64,000 nucleotides of DNA from Eucalyptus grandis (taxonomy: Eukaryota; Streptophyta; Magnoliopsida; Myrtales; Myrtaceae): assembly GCF_016545825.1 (NCBI RefSeq), contig NC_052614.1, positions 1,340,630 through 1,404,629 on the forward strand, given 5' to 3'. Below are positions 26,301 through 38,800 of the stretch, one piece after another; position 1 is the first letter of the stretch, and each line of letters opens with the position of its first letter. The translations under genes and the position numbers were made by a program. The notes below the pieces were generated by a model, which was given only the letters and a program-made list of their open reading frames with translations, was not told where the DNA came from and made no database searches.

Positions 26301-29300
26301 GGCAATTCAAATGAAGGCAAGGGAGATAGCAACTCAAAACACTTCAAAATCCACTTAGCTCCCAAATTAATGAAAATGCCACCTCAATTCTAATCATGCA
26401 CGAGACCATACATGAAGCCAAGAGAAATTAATAAGAACCTTATTTGCAATTGGGCCACTAGCAAGATAAGGTTTTTCATCGCGTAAATGGTGAAAGCCGT
26501 AAGCGACCTGTGCATCCATTCCTGCAAAACCAGAGGAAGGATGAGAGTAAATAACAGTTGATAACTATAGTAACTGGCAGCCTAAAATGCTGCATTCATG
26601 TTCAACTTCAACCATGAACTTATATGCTATATAGGTAAGCTGCCATGAAGTAAAAGGAGAAATTAGAAAGATCGATGGTTAGAGGAAGGAGACTCTGGCT
26701 TTCACGATAAAAGGCTAATTGGAAATGTGATGCTAGGGTTACTAAGAGGTTTCCAAATGTCCTATGATAAATCAGGTTACAGTAATGAGGCAATATTGAG
26801 TATGTTAATTAAAACAAGGATGCAAAACAGAGAGAGTGGGCTTCACTTAATTCACTAACCACAGTTTGTCAGATAATTCAGCAAACAATAGGTAGTGACA
26901 TGTCTCCGCACTAATAGCATTTCTGCTACCTCAAACAAAGGAGCACGATTAACATGTCCACATATAAATGCAAAGCAAGATAGGTCTAAGGAAATTGGGT
27001 TGTGAAATGCTAAATGCGCGGTGCTGCATAGTGAATCGTATGTCATATCAAATGCATATGCATTGCCAATCTTAATTATATGCATCAGATTTGAACAGCA
27101 ATTGCTTTACCTATACTGAAGTAATTGTAAAACACTCCTTCAAAGCAGCTGGATTTCTCAGGCAATTGCCCTTCATATTCCAAACCCTGGAGCATCAGAA
27201 AATCAAGGCCATAAGAAACATAGATGTTGCTGAAAGGTCAATAGCCAGAACAAACATATCCCTGGCTAAAAACAGAAAGTGCATGCTTTTGTTGGAGCCA
27301 AGCTTCTTTTGCTGTATAGCCGTGTTTGGTTGAAAGTCAATATACTTCTTACCTTACCAAAAAAAAAAAACAGAAAGTGCATGCAAAACGCATAAAACAT
27401 CCACATAAGCATAGACTACACATTCCCATCCAAACAACCAAAAATCAATTTCTTCTCAGTTCATCTTACAGTGACTGAACATGGAAATATAATCTAAAAG
27501 GAAAAATCTTCAAGGTTGGGAAAGACGAGATGCAGCATAGATTCCATGTGAATATAACATTTACAAGTAGTCCAGTATAGAAATCATGAGAATCCCTAGT
27601 ATTACAACTATGGGAACCTAATCAGCATCAAAGCCTGTGAAGAGCGATAATATGAAATAGAGTACCAACCTCAGCGAACAGCAAAAGTCATCTATAATGG
27701 CACTAACGTAGTTACATACATCTATGACCAACAAAACAACAAAAATATTGTTGATTACGACTTTTTGCTCAATCTCCATATATGCTTTAGGTCAATGAGC
27801 TGCAAAGCCATTACCAAGAGACACCACAGAAAATAGAGAGAAAATTCACTCCTCATCTATGCACCAATAAACTCAAATAACACCAGCATCCACCAGCCGA
27901 GCCTCTTCTCCCAACCGACAGAGACTCCACAAAATCTCTTACTGCATTACTACTCCTTTAAATATCAAGCCTTCAAATTTCAGATACTAAGGTCCTTCCT
28001 TAAGTGGTCACCCATATCTTCCATGGTCTTCCACTACAACCTATTGATACCTCCATGGAATAGTTCACACTAAAGCACTGAAAGGTTGCTAATCACCAAC
28101 AAAAGAAAAACAAGGCTTAACTCATCTTATCCTCCATTAAGGCTCTACAAAGTTTCTTTAATATATGCTTTTTCCTACATCTTATCTTTTATGAGACCCA
28201 GAAACTCATGAAGACATTCTCATTTTCACTTTCACTCATTTAACGAACATGTTAGTATATAACAGTCCAACACTCATTTCATACAGTATTTCAACCTTAT
28301 GTCAGTTTTACAGATGAAAGCTTGTGCATAGTGTTGACCAATTGCTAAGGAACTTGACCAAATGTGCACTACCTACATGCTGCACTTTTAAGTAAGATTA
28401 CACATGTTATATGACTTTGGTCATACAAAACATTATAACTATAAAGAGTAAGAAAATATCATTTTTACCACATTATCAAGATCTGAACATAAATCACATT
28501 CTACTCTTTAATGGGTCATACATTACCCTTTATATTCCTAAAGCTATCGAGGTTGACCACGAATCCAGTGTTTAAACATTCAAAATAGGAAACCGCTATA
28601 TTGTTCTATTGCTCTTGCACAATATGGTAGAAGGAAGGGACACCTCACCAAGAGATTCTGAAAAACCTCTCCAATTTATTCTAAGTGAAAGCAGAATAAT
28701 GCTACTTGCGTATCATGCAAGAACTCATAAAGACGAATGAGTTCCTCCACTGTACTGTTAAATCACTTCCAAGGAAACATAATGTAGCAGATCAATGAAC
28801 CTCAAAAAAGAAAAAGCCCATCACATAGTTTTGTTGCTGAGTATGCCCTATCATCCATCAAAATTTCACATTTAATTGAGTATATGATTATAATATGAGC
28901 TAACAAACCTCATCAAGAGCACAATCTTCAGTGGCCTTTAGAGAATAAGGTAATTTAATTCCTTCTTCCATTGGTGTGGACATCACAACATGCCAACTGC
29001 ATTATAAAATGAGCATTTCAGCAATAAATGATTGTTCAATGAGAGAATAATGATCAAATACTCATGAACACACATTAAGTATTACCGATGACAGACTAAA
29101 GAATATAGCACACAAAAGAGGTTGTGAAAATGCTTCAGCCCATTCTCGTGGGAAAAGCGATATAACCAGCACATTTTTTTATCATTAGCAAATAAGAGAC
29201 AAACAGTGATGCTGAGGCACTTGTTTGGGATGCCTTGTTTGAGATGCCTTACATGAAACTCTGGCCCGAAGATTACAGGCCCCAATGACAGGAAGCCAAC

Positions 29301-30878
29301 CCTATATGCTAGGCTTTGCATCTTTTCTCTCAACCTCTACTGCGATTACCCCTCAACAAATGTTGCATCGACTTGTTGGTTTTGTACATTGACACTAATT
29401 ATTACTAATGAACCTTAATAGAATTACTTTCCTGCTCTCAGTTTCACAATATGTCCATCCTCAGACACTTCCTGTCGTAATCCCAATATATTTTTTCTGC
29501 TCCCACAAAGTTGTCCAAATCCATTAAAACCTCAGCTGAAATGGAATCATATTAGTCTTCCTACTCAACGCACACTAGTAGGACTGGGAAATTTTAGAGC
29601 AGAAGTTCATATGTACATGCACTTGGTTTCTATCAACAATGGTGCGTGGCATGGTGCAACAATTGACATTTTCTTTGGATAAGCAAGAAGGTGTATTAAA
29701 AAGCACCAATGCCATGCCTACCATTTGCAATCAGTCATCGAAGTGCAATAAATGACATTAAAAGCTCTCAACCGGTCATTGTCTTCTACTGTGAAACTCT
29801 AAGGACAGCCTAAACCTAGTCATTGCTAATGAGCATCACCAATCTGCTAAACATGAAGTTTTTGTTGACAAAAGCCATTAGTCGACAATTAAAGAAAGAT
29901 ATCATACCTATCCAGACGACACACTTGACTGGTACTTGCTCTGTCAAGAGTCCTTTTGACAGCAGATTTCCAGGCAAAGGGGAACGAACCACCCTAAACT
30001 CAAAATTACACCACAATGAATCGAGAGATACAATTGGAGATTTTAAAACACGACAAAGAGAAGCAGCATACCCAACCAAAACTCCTAGATAGGTCATTCC
30101 CTGTACCCAGAGGAATGATTCCCACTGGAGGGACTGGTTTATGCTGTCTGTTAAGATCTCCAAGACCTCCTAATACCCAACCGACGGTACCATCTCCACC
30201 TGCAACCTGCCAAACAATCAGAAAGGTGGCCATAAAGCATCAATGTAAAAGTTCTAATCCACATCTATACACATCCGCACAACTCTATCAATTGACTTGA
30301 TTGGCTGGTCGAACGTACCACAACTCTTAATTTCTCCCGGATCTCCTTGGCACATTGATCACCAAGACTAGCCAACTTGTCCAGGCAACCCAACCCATAT
30401 GAAACAAACTCATGAGGCTTAACATCTTGTAGATCAAACACCTGCAACACAGATAACCTTAGATTAAAAAGAGTATCTTCTTAACATGAAGAGTGCAATG
30501 TAAAGTTCGTACAATATTAATACATTAGGATATATAGCAGCATGACAAACAGTGGCAAAATGCCCGGACAACCTTTGATGCTTATTCTATTTGCCTCAAT
30601 TATACTTTTTCAGTAGTCATATAATTTTCAATCTAGGAAAAGAAAACCTTGTCGTCAAATGTAGCTCTAAAGCTTTCAGGAAACTCAATATGACCTTTTT
30701 CAAAATACTATATAATTTGAAGAGGGTGCATGTGGTACTGAAAGATATAAATATCCAAAATATTGCATGCCATACTTTTAGAGAAAAACTTGTCTTTTTG
30801 AACACATCCATCAAATAATCTTTATGAGTCACTGCAATAATTCAAGTTGTCCGCTGCTATAGTTGTCATAAAATGGCT

Positions 30879-30931
<53 letters not shown>

Positions 30932-31950
30932 TTTTTGTTTATACCACAACTCAAAGAGAAATACTGTACTACAAAAAAACAAACACAAACCAACAAGTTT
31001 CCGCCCCCTTGAAAATTCTGTACTTAAAAAACAAACACAAACCAACAGATGTCCACCCCTCGAAAATTTGAGAGATTCAACAACTTCATGGCTTATATTA
31101 AGCTCCAATTTTTACAAATGAATAACAGACATTCACTATCCACAGTCACTCTGATGAAGCGATCATAAACTGCATATAAAAGATGCATCCTTTCCCAATT
31201 GAATAAAGGAGAAGAGAAAATCAGAAGGGCTTTCCAATATCACAGACAGTGGAGCTTCGAATTTTATGCAGCGATAAGGAAGCATAGAAATGATGCGCAT
31301 TCAAGCTAGCAAAAGCATTTCCAGCATCACAGCGGCTAACATCGCTTCCCAAATTATGGCCTTTCTCATCTTAAGACAGCCCAACACTGCCCAAAAATGC
31401 TTCAAGCGTCCCATATAAAAGATGCCCAACACACCCAATCGAGCAGTCCAGAGCACAGCAGCGAACCCAGACTAGGCTTCCAAATGATCAAACGAATTTC
31501 AAGAAAGCAGACCCATTTCACAGCTATCGCCATATGAAGCCAGAGCTTGAGCTCAGACATACGCAAAGAGACGAATTGTGATCAAACTCAACTGAACATC
31601 AACTACCGCATCATCCGTACCTGTTCTTCAGCGATCAGCTGGCGCAGCCGGACCTTGAGCTCGGGCCCGTGCCGCCCTCCGCTGCGGGAGTTGATGAAAA
31701 CGACCATGGGAGCCTCGGGGGGCTCGGCATTCTCGTCCGCGGCGGGCTGGCTCTCGTCGACGCTGTTCGGGTCCTTGAACCGGATCGAGTTCCGTATGGC
31801 GATGCGGATGTACTTGGGCATCACCAGCCTCCGCCGCAGCTCCTCCTTGTCAATCCGCATCCCCCTCAGCCCGCAGCTCCGGAACGAGTCGATCATCGAC
31901 GACCGCGCCGCCACCCGCACCCCGCTCCCCGGCGACGCTGGGGGATCCAT
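23342..31950 (-). CDS. DGK4: Diacylglycerol kinase, plant cluster II (DGK3/4/7 type)
   Basis: Phosphorylates diacylglycerol to phosphatidic acid with ATP in lipid signalling. Twelve exons, all GT/AG, in transcript order: 31621-31950, 30319-30441, 30072-30206, 29908-29993, 28909-28996, 27111-27186, 26439-26521, 26155-26225, 24750-24827, 24363-24450, 23905-24021, 23342-23500. They sum to 1434 nt (477 residues plus stop), close to the roughly 490 of Arabidopsis DGK4, and every junction keeps frame. The catalytic domain starts at [11 protein letters not shown] (82-92). The ATP-binding GGDGT is at 154-158 and PLGTGNDL at 183-190. The accessory domain includes [14 protein letters not shown] (280-293), [20 protein letters not shown] and [10 protein letters not shown] (445-454). 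There are no C1 domains and no membrane segment, which defines cluster II. I chose the ATG at 31950 because the residues from it align with family N termini; an in-frame ATG 60 bases upstream is less likely. DGK4 is the best guess within DGK3/4/7. Confidence 0.96.
25529..25682. repeat. Perfect 41-bp inverted repeat with 72-base loop, in DGK intron 8
   Basis: The left arm (25529-25569, starting cattggcaaagctgttcctt) and the right arm (25642-25682, ending aggaacagctttgccaatg) are exact reverse complements over 41 bases. The transcribed intron could fold into a long perfect hairpin. No target-site duplication is visible at the outer ends. Confidence 0.9.
30442..31620 (-). other. DGK intron 1 with (TC)n microsatellite
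   Basis: This 1179-base intron runs from the donor gtacgg after the codons for AEEQ to the acceptor tgcag before VFDLQ. It holds a TC run of about 21 units at 30883-30926 and, just right of it, two copies of an acaaacacaaaccaaca-type segment (about 30980 and 31032). Confidence 0.8.
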
Positions 31951-32300
31951 CGCGCCCGAACAGAGACAACCCAGAAACCCCTCTGCCCCTCTCTCTCCCT
32001 CTAGAACCAATCAAGCAGCACTGGAAACTAGGAAAGCGAAGCGTCGAGGGGAGGGAGGGGAGAGACGAATTTCAAGAAAATAAAAATCCAAACTTCGAGT
32101 ATAAAAATCCTAACTTGAAATCATGAACAATGATGGCGTTCGCTAGCGCATTTCGTAGATTAGAAAATGGGTAATCAAATGTACGACGATTGCGTCCCCG
32201 CGAGTACGCATAGATTCGTAGTCGTCTAGAGAGAGAAAGCGTAGAACGATGAGAAATAGAGAGAGAAAGGGACAGAGAGAGAGAATGGCGAATGACAATC
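31951..32300 (-). promoter_or_regulatory. DGK 5' leader and promoter region
   Basis: Upstream of the DGK start on the minus strand lies a GA-rich leader (31985-32010) and a pyrimidine-rich stretch (CT blocks at about 32225-32290), the kind of Y-patch core promoter common in plant genes without a TATA box. I see no minus-strand TATA box. The transcription start cannot be fixed from sequence alone. Confidence 0.4.
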
Positions 32301-32780
32301 CGCCACTGCCACCCCCGCGCCACCACCACCACGTCCACCACCAGCAGGCGGAGGATTTTCGCAGTTTCGGTTTTTGTAACCGGTTGCTGTTGGGTCTTGT
32401 CAGGAAGCTTCCGGTTTACAGAAATAGCCCATCGCTTTGCGACTTATTTACGTGTTTTGCCATTTTCGAGATGGTCGAAGGTTCGGCTCCGTTTGCCCAA
32501 CGAACGGAAACGAGGTGGTTACGCGTGATGCTTGAGAATTCGTTTCGTTTTGAGGTTTACTAATCGTCCGAACCCAATTGATAATCGAGGTGAAGGGGCT
32601 ACCGAGGATCGCAAAATCAAGGCGAGGCGGGCGAAGCATCGAGAGTTGGTGTGGGAGGGCAACGACTCGTAGGCTAGTGATCTGGACGTGGGTAAAGGTG
32701 GTCGATTGGTTTTTATTTAGTCCCAGTCCAACAGTCCTTCTTTATCTAAATTTTGTTAAGTTTTCTGGATTGATAGACTA

Positions 32781-33471
32781 AAGGGTGCGTTTGGTAACGA
32801 TTTTGTTCCCGAGTAGATTTTAATTAGAAATTATTATTATTTATTCTATTCTCGGAACAAATTTTAAGATTTTTAAGTCGTTTGATCATTATCCAAAATT
32901 TTTTATTTTAATAAATCAAGCGTTTGGTATCGTCTTATTGATTTTGTTTCAAATCAATTTCTTTTAATTTTTAAATTTTTTTCCCTTTTTTTTTTTCTTT
33001 TTTTTTTTTTTTTCCTTTTTTTCTTTTATTTTTTTCCTTTTTCTCCTATTCTTCTTCTTCTTATGGCCATCGGCCAGACGAGGGCCGGCGACCTCACCAG
33101 AGCGTCATCGGCCCTCGTCAGCCGAGCCTCGTCGGGGCTGAACGAGGCCCGCCTAGCCACCGCGGGGTTGGGTTGAGCCTCCACTGAGCTCGCCGAACAA
33201 GTGGACGGCAACTAGCGGCGGCAGAAGGCGGCGGACGGTGGTGGACGACGGTCGCGAGTGGCGAAAGGGAAGAAGAAGAAGAAGAGGAGTTGGTTTTAAT
33301 TCTCAAATTTATTTCCGGGATAAGAATCAATTCTTTTTGTTATTCTTGATTTCACTCCAAATTTGTTCCCAAGAACAAAAATTTTACCAAACGCAATTCT
33401 GTTCTCAAACTAATTCCGGGAACAAAAAATCAGAATCTAAAACTGTTTGTCACGTTGCCAAACAGCCCCTA
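32781..33471. mobile_element. hAT-like non-autonomous element with GC-rich core
   Basis: The left end gggtgcgtttggtaacg (32783) pairs with the right end cgttgccaaacagcccc (33453-33469), a typical hAT-type terminal inverted repeat. Inside are AT-rich arms with related motifs in opposite orientation (gttcccgagtag at left, gttctcaaactaattccggg at right), a poly-T tract (32985-33035) and a GC-rich core (33060-33240). No 8-bp target duplication is evident and no transposase is encoded. Confidence 0.7.
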
Positions 33472-33737
33472 ATTAGGGCTTCCGATGTTGAGTAGAAATT
33501 ATGACTAATTGGGGCTTCTGATGTTGAGTAGAAATTTGGATAAGAGCCTTTTCCCCCACCTAATTTTGGGGTGGTGGGGGCTGTGTGAAGATTCGCACCC
33601 TGCAAAAATACTAAATGCGACATGTAAGAATGCAGTACAATCAAAGCGCTTAGTTGAAAAAAAAAAAAACCAAACATGTCAAAAATCAATGTTTTGATTA
33701 TGATTTATTGTTTGTAGGATATTAGCGGGCCACCCTC

Positions 33738-34561
33738 ATTAAATGCAATGAACAGTGAGATCCTCAAGGTCCATCTCCTTTCCCAACTTGTGCATGATTG
33801 AAAATGGGTGGTTGGCAAAGACTACTATAATAATGATAATAATAATATGTTTCCTCTGTACATGTGGAAAGAGAAGGTCATCAATATGGTTAGGTGACAC
33901 TTGTGCTGTAGTGTTACTGATGCACATGTGCAAATATGGGGAATTTCCGTCTCGAGCGGCTTGTTTCTATACCGACACGATATGATATTCACGCCGAATT
34001 TATTGGTCAATTTAATTCTATAAAAAGTTCAGCGCACCACCAGACGCTTCGCCATCCGTGAATTAAATGAACATAAAACAGTATCTTGAGTGCACCAGAA
34101 CCGAGACAAAATACACTAAACATATATGTGGAGTGGGGGTGTTTTACTACAGCTTCTCATCGATAAGTGAGTAGAGAAATAAATTTTGAGATAAGTGTAT
34201 AAAAATGTATAAAATTTGTCATGAAAATATAATTGAGTATTAAAACTTTCAAAAAGCGTAATAAAGTCTAAAATCTTATTACAAAAGTATAATTGAGTTG
34301 TAAAATTTTTAAAAAGTGCAATTAAATGTTAAAATTTATCAAATTAGTACAATTAAGTTCTTTTATTAATTTCGTCTAACTTAACAAACAAAAAATGCTA
34401 ATAAGTTTAACGATTCCATTCTACTTTTTAAAAGTTTTAGGATTCAATTATACTTTTATAACAAATTTGAAGAGTCTCAATTCACTTATCTCATAAACTT
34501 TTTTAACAGATTTAAAACTTAAGAATTTAATTGCATTTTTATAATAAAATTTTGAAGATCC
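33738..34561. repeat. Tandem duplication, copy 1 (~0.82 kb)
   Basis: Starts near aaatgcaatgaacagtgag and runs to the start of copy 2, with a period of about 824 bases. The best-conserved stretch is around 33855-33945 (tgacacttgtgctgtagtg, tgatgcacatgtgcaaatat). The right half is AT-rich with internal aaagtataattgagt-type sub-repeats. Confidence 0.85.
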
Positions 34562-35330
34562 AATAAATGCGATGAAGATTGTGATCCTGAAGGTCAATCC
34601 ACTTTCCCAGCTCGGGCATCATTGAAAAGGGGTGGTTGGCAGAGACTATAATAATATTGTTCCCTCTGTACATCTGGAAAGAGAGGGCAATGAATATTGG
34701 GTAGGTGACACTTGTGCTGTAGTGCTACTGATGCACATGTGCAAATATGTGGAGTGTCTGTCTCAAGTGGCTTATTTATATTTTGACACAAAATAATATT
34801 TTCACGCCGGATTTGTTGGTCAATTTAATTCTATATAGGGGTCGGCATACCACCGAATCTTTCGTCGTCCTTGAATTGAATGGCGCATAATATAAAATCT
34901 CGAGTGCACTAGAACCAAGACAAACACCTGAAAACATTTTTGGGAGGAGCTTTTACTATAGCCGCTCATCGAGAAGTGGAAAAAAAAAAGAGAAGTAAAT
35001 TTTGACAAAAGTTTCCGTGAATGCAATCAAATATTAAAACTAATTATCATAAAAGTAAAATTTAGTTTCAAAACTTTTAGAATGTACAATTGATACAATC
35101 AAATCCTTTCATTAGGCCCGTCAAACTTAACAAATATAAAATGTTAACAAAATTTAGAACTTAATTACACTGATTTGATAAGTTTTAGAGTTTAATTATA
35201 TCTTTTGAAAGTTTTGTAATTTGATTGTACTTTCATGATAAGTTTTAAGATTTATTTGTATTTTTTCAAAAATTTTAGAATTTAATTACACTTTTACAAT
35301 AAATTTTACAAATTCCAATGGACTCACCCT
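34562..35330. repeat. Tandem duplication, copy 2 (~0.77 kb)
   Basis: Diverged second copy of 33738-34561 in the same orientation, starting at aataaatgcgatgaagattg. All landmarks occur in the same order, including cacgccggatttgttggtca and the AT-rich tail. Confidence 0.85.
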
Positions 35331-35464
35331 CACCATTTTTTTTTTTTTATGATAGAGAGACTGATAAGTTTGAGATTACCCTTTCCAATGGGAATCACAT
35401 GATCCTCCAGTACTTGGTAATGCTAGTACTGGGTAGCACCAGTGTGGCCTCACTGCAAGCCGCT

Positions 35465-35935
35465 ATTTATATGTAAACTCTCAGAACCCCAACCAGTAAA
35501 CCACCCTTGAGACCTTTACTTAAGTCGCGAGTATCTATAAATTTAAACTCGTTCCCTCGGCGATGAGATAGTAAAACCCAATCATCATGGCTAATTACAG
35601 GTGTGTCTCGCCTCCACCATTTATGTTCTATCCTTTGATACATACGTGGCTGATGTTCTTTGGAGGGTCCATCCTTCGGGGGGGGCACCGGTGGTAGATC
35701 TGGCGTTGCCACAGGGGCAAATGTGTAAAACGGCCAGTCCACTCTTGTTCGGCCGAAAGCAATGAAAATTTAGGCCCCGTGGTCCAAACACGGCAGCTTG
35801 ACCGTTGATGTTCTGGAGATCCGTTTGGATCACGTACTTTCCAAGTCTGCCCTTTAGGTCTTTGGAAGCTTCTTCGATGCATTGCGCAAGCCGTTTTGGA
35901 CACGCACATCATCCTTAACTTCCGCTACCGGCGAA
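35465..35935 (-). pseudogene. Decayed coding-like patch of unknown origin
   Basis: On the minus strand one frame reads EEASKDLKGRLGKYVIQTDL onwards (about 35880-35740). A different frame continues with protein-like sequence (WPFYTFAPVATPDLPP, then RIEHKWWRRDTPVISHDDWV, to about 35480). That would fit a frameshifted gene fragment. The region is GC-richer than its surroundings and open in several frames, so the reading may also be chance. I do not recognise the protein. Confidence 0.3.
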
Positions 35936-36059
35936 CGCTATTCGAAACCCGCGTCGATCGTCAAACCCTCTTCTGTCCTAAAATGGGTTTCACGTGCTTG
36001 TCGGTTCCGCAATAGCCCCCCTACCTTACCGGAGCTTACGATCAAGATTTCATTCATCA

Positions 36060-36910
36060 AACTAGAATATGCAACCAAATCAATTTTAATCGGGAATCGG
36101 ATCGGATCGCTTGAAAAACAGGTTCAAGAATCACTTTCGACTGAAATTGATTCGGAAACAGGTTCCGAATTTTCGAAACCAATTGTAACTAATCCGGAAA
36201 TAGGTTCCAAGTGAATACTTACCTAAGAACCAGATTGAAGTTTTGGAATCGATTTCGGCATCAACTTTATAAGCTAAAAAGCGAAAACTTTAATTTATTT
36301 TTACCTTAAATTCTAACCTCAGTATTTTTTTTTGTTTTTTTTTTTTTGTGATTCGGGAACCACCGTACGGCAGTAGCGAGAAACCTGGCAGATTGAGCCA
36401 CCACCACGGCCAGTCGTAAGTGAGTCGTGCGAATGCGACACCTCTCGAGATTCGAACTCCTCCCCTTTGTGAGAGGGAGAGAGCGCGAAGCCAGCTACAC
36501 CACCGCGGGCGGTTACTCTTTCATCCTTTGTACTTCCTCAAAACACATCGTCAGAATTTTTATGAATGGATGGGAAATGAAGCTTTATAATTTATGTTTT
36601 ATGTTATGTGTTTAAAGTTCTTATTTTATATAATTATATTTGACTACGTATTCATCTCATGGACTGTTATTTTTAGCGGATTATGATTTTTATTGTTCAT
36701 TTTTTACTTTGGATTGTTTCATATGATTTTGCTAAAAAAAAATGAACCAACAAAAGGAACAAAAACAAAACAGATTCTTAGGTAGTTCCTAGAATCAAAT
36801 CGGAAAAATATGATAGGTTCGAGAATCGATTCTGGATAAATAGGATATGTTCTAAAGTTCAAAAATTGAGAACCGATTATAATAGGTAGCGTGCATGTTT
36901 CAATATTGGA
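36060..36910. repeat. Possible old foldback element interrupted by a SINE
   Basis: Both sides of the SINE at 36324-36514 carry short motifs of the kind ggaatcggatcgg, aacaggttccgaa and gagaatcgattctgg, some in opposite orientation. They resemble the accggttcc-type degenerate repeats common in plant genomes. Boundaries and identity are uncertain. Confidence 0.3.
36324..36514 (-). mobile_element. tRNA-derived SINE (family 1)
   Basis: Read on the minus strand: a pol III A-box-like block tggtgtagctgg (36490-36501), a B-box gagttcgaatctc (about 36446-36458), a body of about 90 bases and a 3' tail of A's interrupted by one C (T run on the plus strand, 36325-36347). Length about 190 bases, usual for plant SINEs. 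No target-site duplication was found by eye. Confidence 0.75.
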
Positions 36911-37411
36911 ACTTATCCACCCACCCCAACATCTACATCAAACGATACGAATCTAACGTGAGTACCCTTTTGCCAGAGTTTTGCTTCGTGATATGTACAA
37001 ATGACTCGGTGTACGGTTAACTCTTTAAAATCTGGCCTCACATGGAATTCTGCCGTTGGACCACTTACGAAAGAGACGGCTGACCAACGGCTGACCACTC
37101 ACTTAGCGCGGGCTTCTGCTTCGTCCGATGAGACGTCGATTTTAATCCCACGTTCCCTTTCACTGGTTTTGTTTCAATTGGGGGAAGGCTCCTTTTCATC
37201 TCGAAAGGGAAGAAAGAAAAACCGGAAGCCGGACTCGTGATGAGAGAGGAAGAACTAGAAAAATCAAAAAACGCGGGAATAGTAATGGTAGGGTCGAGCC
37301 GCCCTGTGGACGGCGAATTGAAGGCCGAGTGATGGTTTGGTGCTAGGTGGAACCCATCAACCATCAAACGGGTGGATCAAGTCAAAAGTAATCTGATCAA
37401 AATCAACCCAT

Positions 37412-37515
37412 TTCAGGAGTGGGTTTTTCACTTTCCACGCCCTACATACGTGGAGCGGGACAAAGTCGAGAGTGAGTCTTAAGTAGGATTAGAGTATAAC
37501 CGAAAAAAAAAAAAA
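37412..37515 (+). mobile_element. 5'-truncated SINE (family 2)
   Basis: Matches the 3' half of the SINE at 38147-38352: both run caggagtgg, tcccacgccct-like sequence, gagagtga and agagtaaaac/agagtataac, and both end in a poly-A tail (here 37503-37515). The tRNA-related head is missing. Confidence 0.75.
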
Positions 37516-38146
37516 TCAACTCATTTAATACTTTTTAACTTATTTTCATGCAATACGAACTAGCGTCTCATACTCAACCAATATTGTTAAAACACTTTCA
37601 TAATAAACCTAACTTAGGAAAATTCATAGATCGTGGACTCAAGAGAGCAAAAAATTGACCCAAGTTGGGTGTGTGATATCTTCTAACAGGGTGGACCCCC
37701 GCATAATAAGTAATACAAAGCGACAATTTCACTCCGACATGTTTTCTTTTCATTATCGCATATGCTGTTGTTGATTGAGGAGACTAAAAAGGGTGAGGAC
37801 CATATGTATTTCAACTCAAAATCAGTCACATAAGTATTCGTTTTTTGTTTTTGTTTTTTTGCATATTATTTCACACGTAAGCCCGACTTGGTCGGGTGGA
37901 CGACCGCATAGTAAGATATACATAGCAACAATTTCGCTTGGGTGCTTTTTCTTTTCACCATCTTATATGCCGTTGATAGAGGAGACTAAATAAATTGTAA
38001 ACTTATTTAATAATCATATTATTTTAAGCTTTACTATTCTAATCTCATTTATTATCCATTTATTAAATATAACAACTCATATAACAACTCAACTCATCAC
38101 AAGAAATTAATTTTTGACCCATTTTGATAGATTTAACGGTAAGTAA

Positions 38147-38352
38147 ACGGCGATTCGCCCCAGTGGCCACCCTTTCAACATGGAAGGAGAATGTGAGGGG
38201 TTCAAATCCCCACCTTCTTAAGGGATGAGATGGGGATGTGTAAGTTTCAGGAGTGGATTTCAACTCCCACGCCCTGCAAGAGACAAGACAAAAATCTGAG
38301 AGTGAATGTAGAGTAGAAATAGAGTAAAACTGACCAAAAAAAAAAAAAAAAA
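38147..38352 (+). mobile_element. tRNA-derived SINE (family 2), full length
   Basis: The head contains a pol III A-box-like block (gccccagtggcc, about 38156) and a perfect B-box ggttcaaatcc (38199-38209). A body of about 130 bases follows, with a poly-A tail at 38336-38352. Total about 205 bases. The second copy 0.7 kb upstream confirms that this is a dispersed repeat. It lies about 450 bases beyond the TrmO stop codon, in opposite orientation. Confidence 0.85.
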
Positions 38353-38800
38353 CCCGCGCTTCGTCCCTTTATGTTTACACTCCAGGAGATGGAAATGAAG
38401 AATCCTGATCTCATAAATAAAGTGTAAGATAAGGACAAGGAATATGCAGGTGCCCATCTTGGCAGGACAACTTCGCTGGGGACATGTGATTGGTGGGCTT
38501 TCTGAAAAGATATCCTGAACAATTAATAAAACTCGGTACATATTAGTATTGTCCTCAATGTATATTTCGGATTATTTTATTTGGTTATTCTCTTCAGCCT
38601 ACTCCTCGTTGGTTTGCAGAGTGATCTACATATTTGAACGGAAGAAGAAAACCTGAATGAGAGGATCTAAGGTGAAGTAGCAATGGATAATCAGACATAG
38701 AGAAAAAACAGGAACCCCAAGCTCCAGCATGAAATGAACCCTAATCCAAGCAAATCATCATTTGGATTACCAAAATCCTTGAGCAACCTAGTCATCCAAG

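Noticed and set aside
31547..32083. 178-codon open frame antisense to DGK exon 1
   Set aside because: Shadow of the GC-rich first exon; no domain.
36440..36514. tRNA-like sequence with A and B boxes
   Set aside because: Does not fold into a full cloverleaf with acceptor stem and continues into a body with an A tail, so it is a SINE head and not a tRNA gene.
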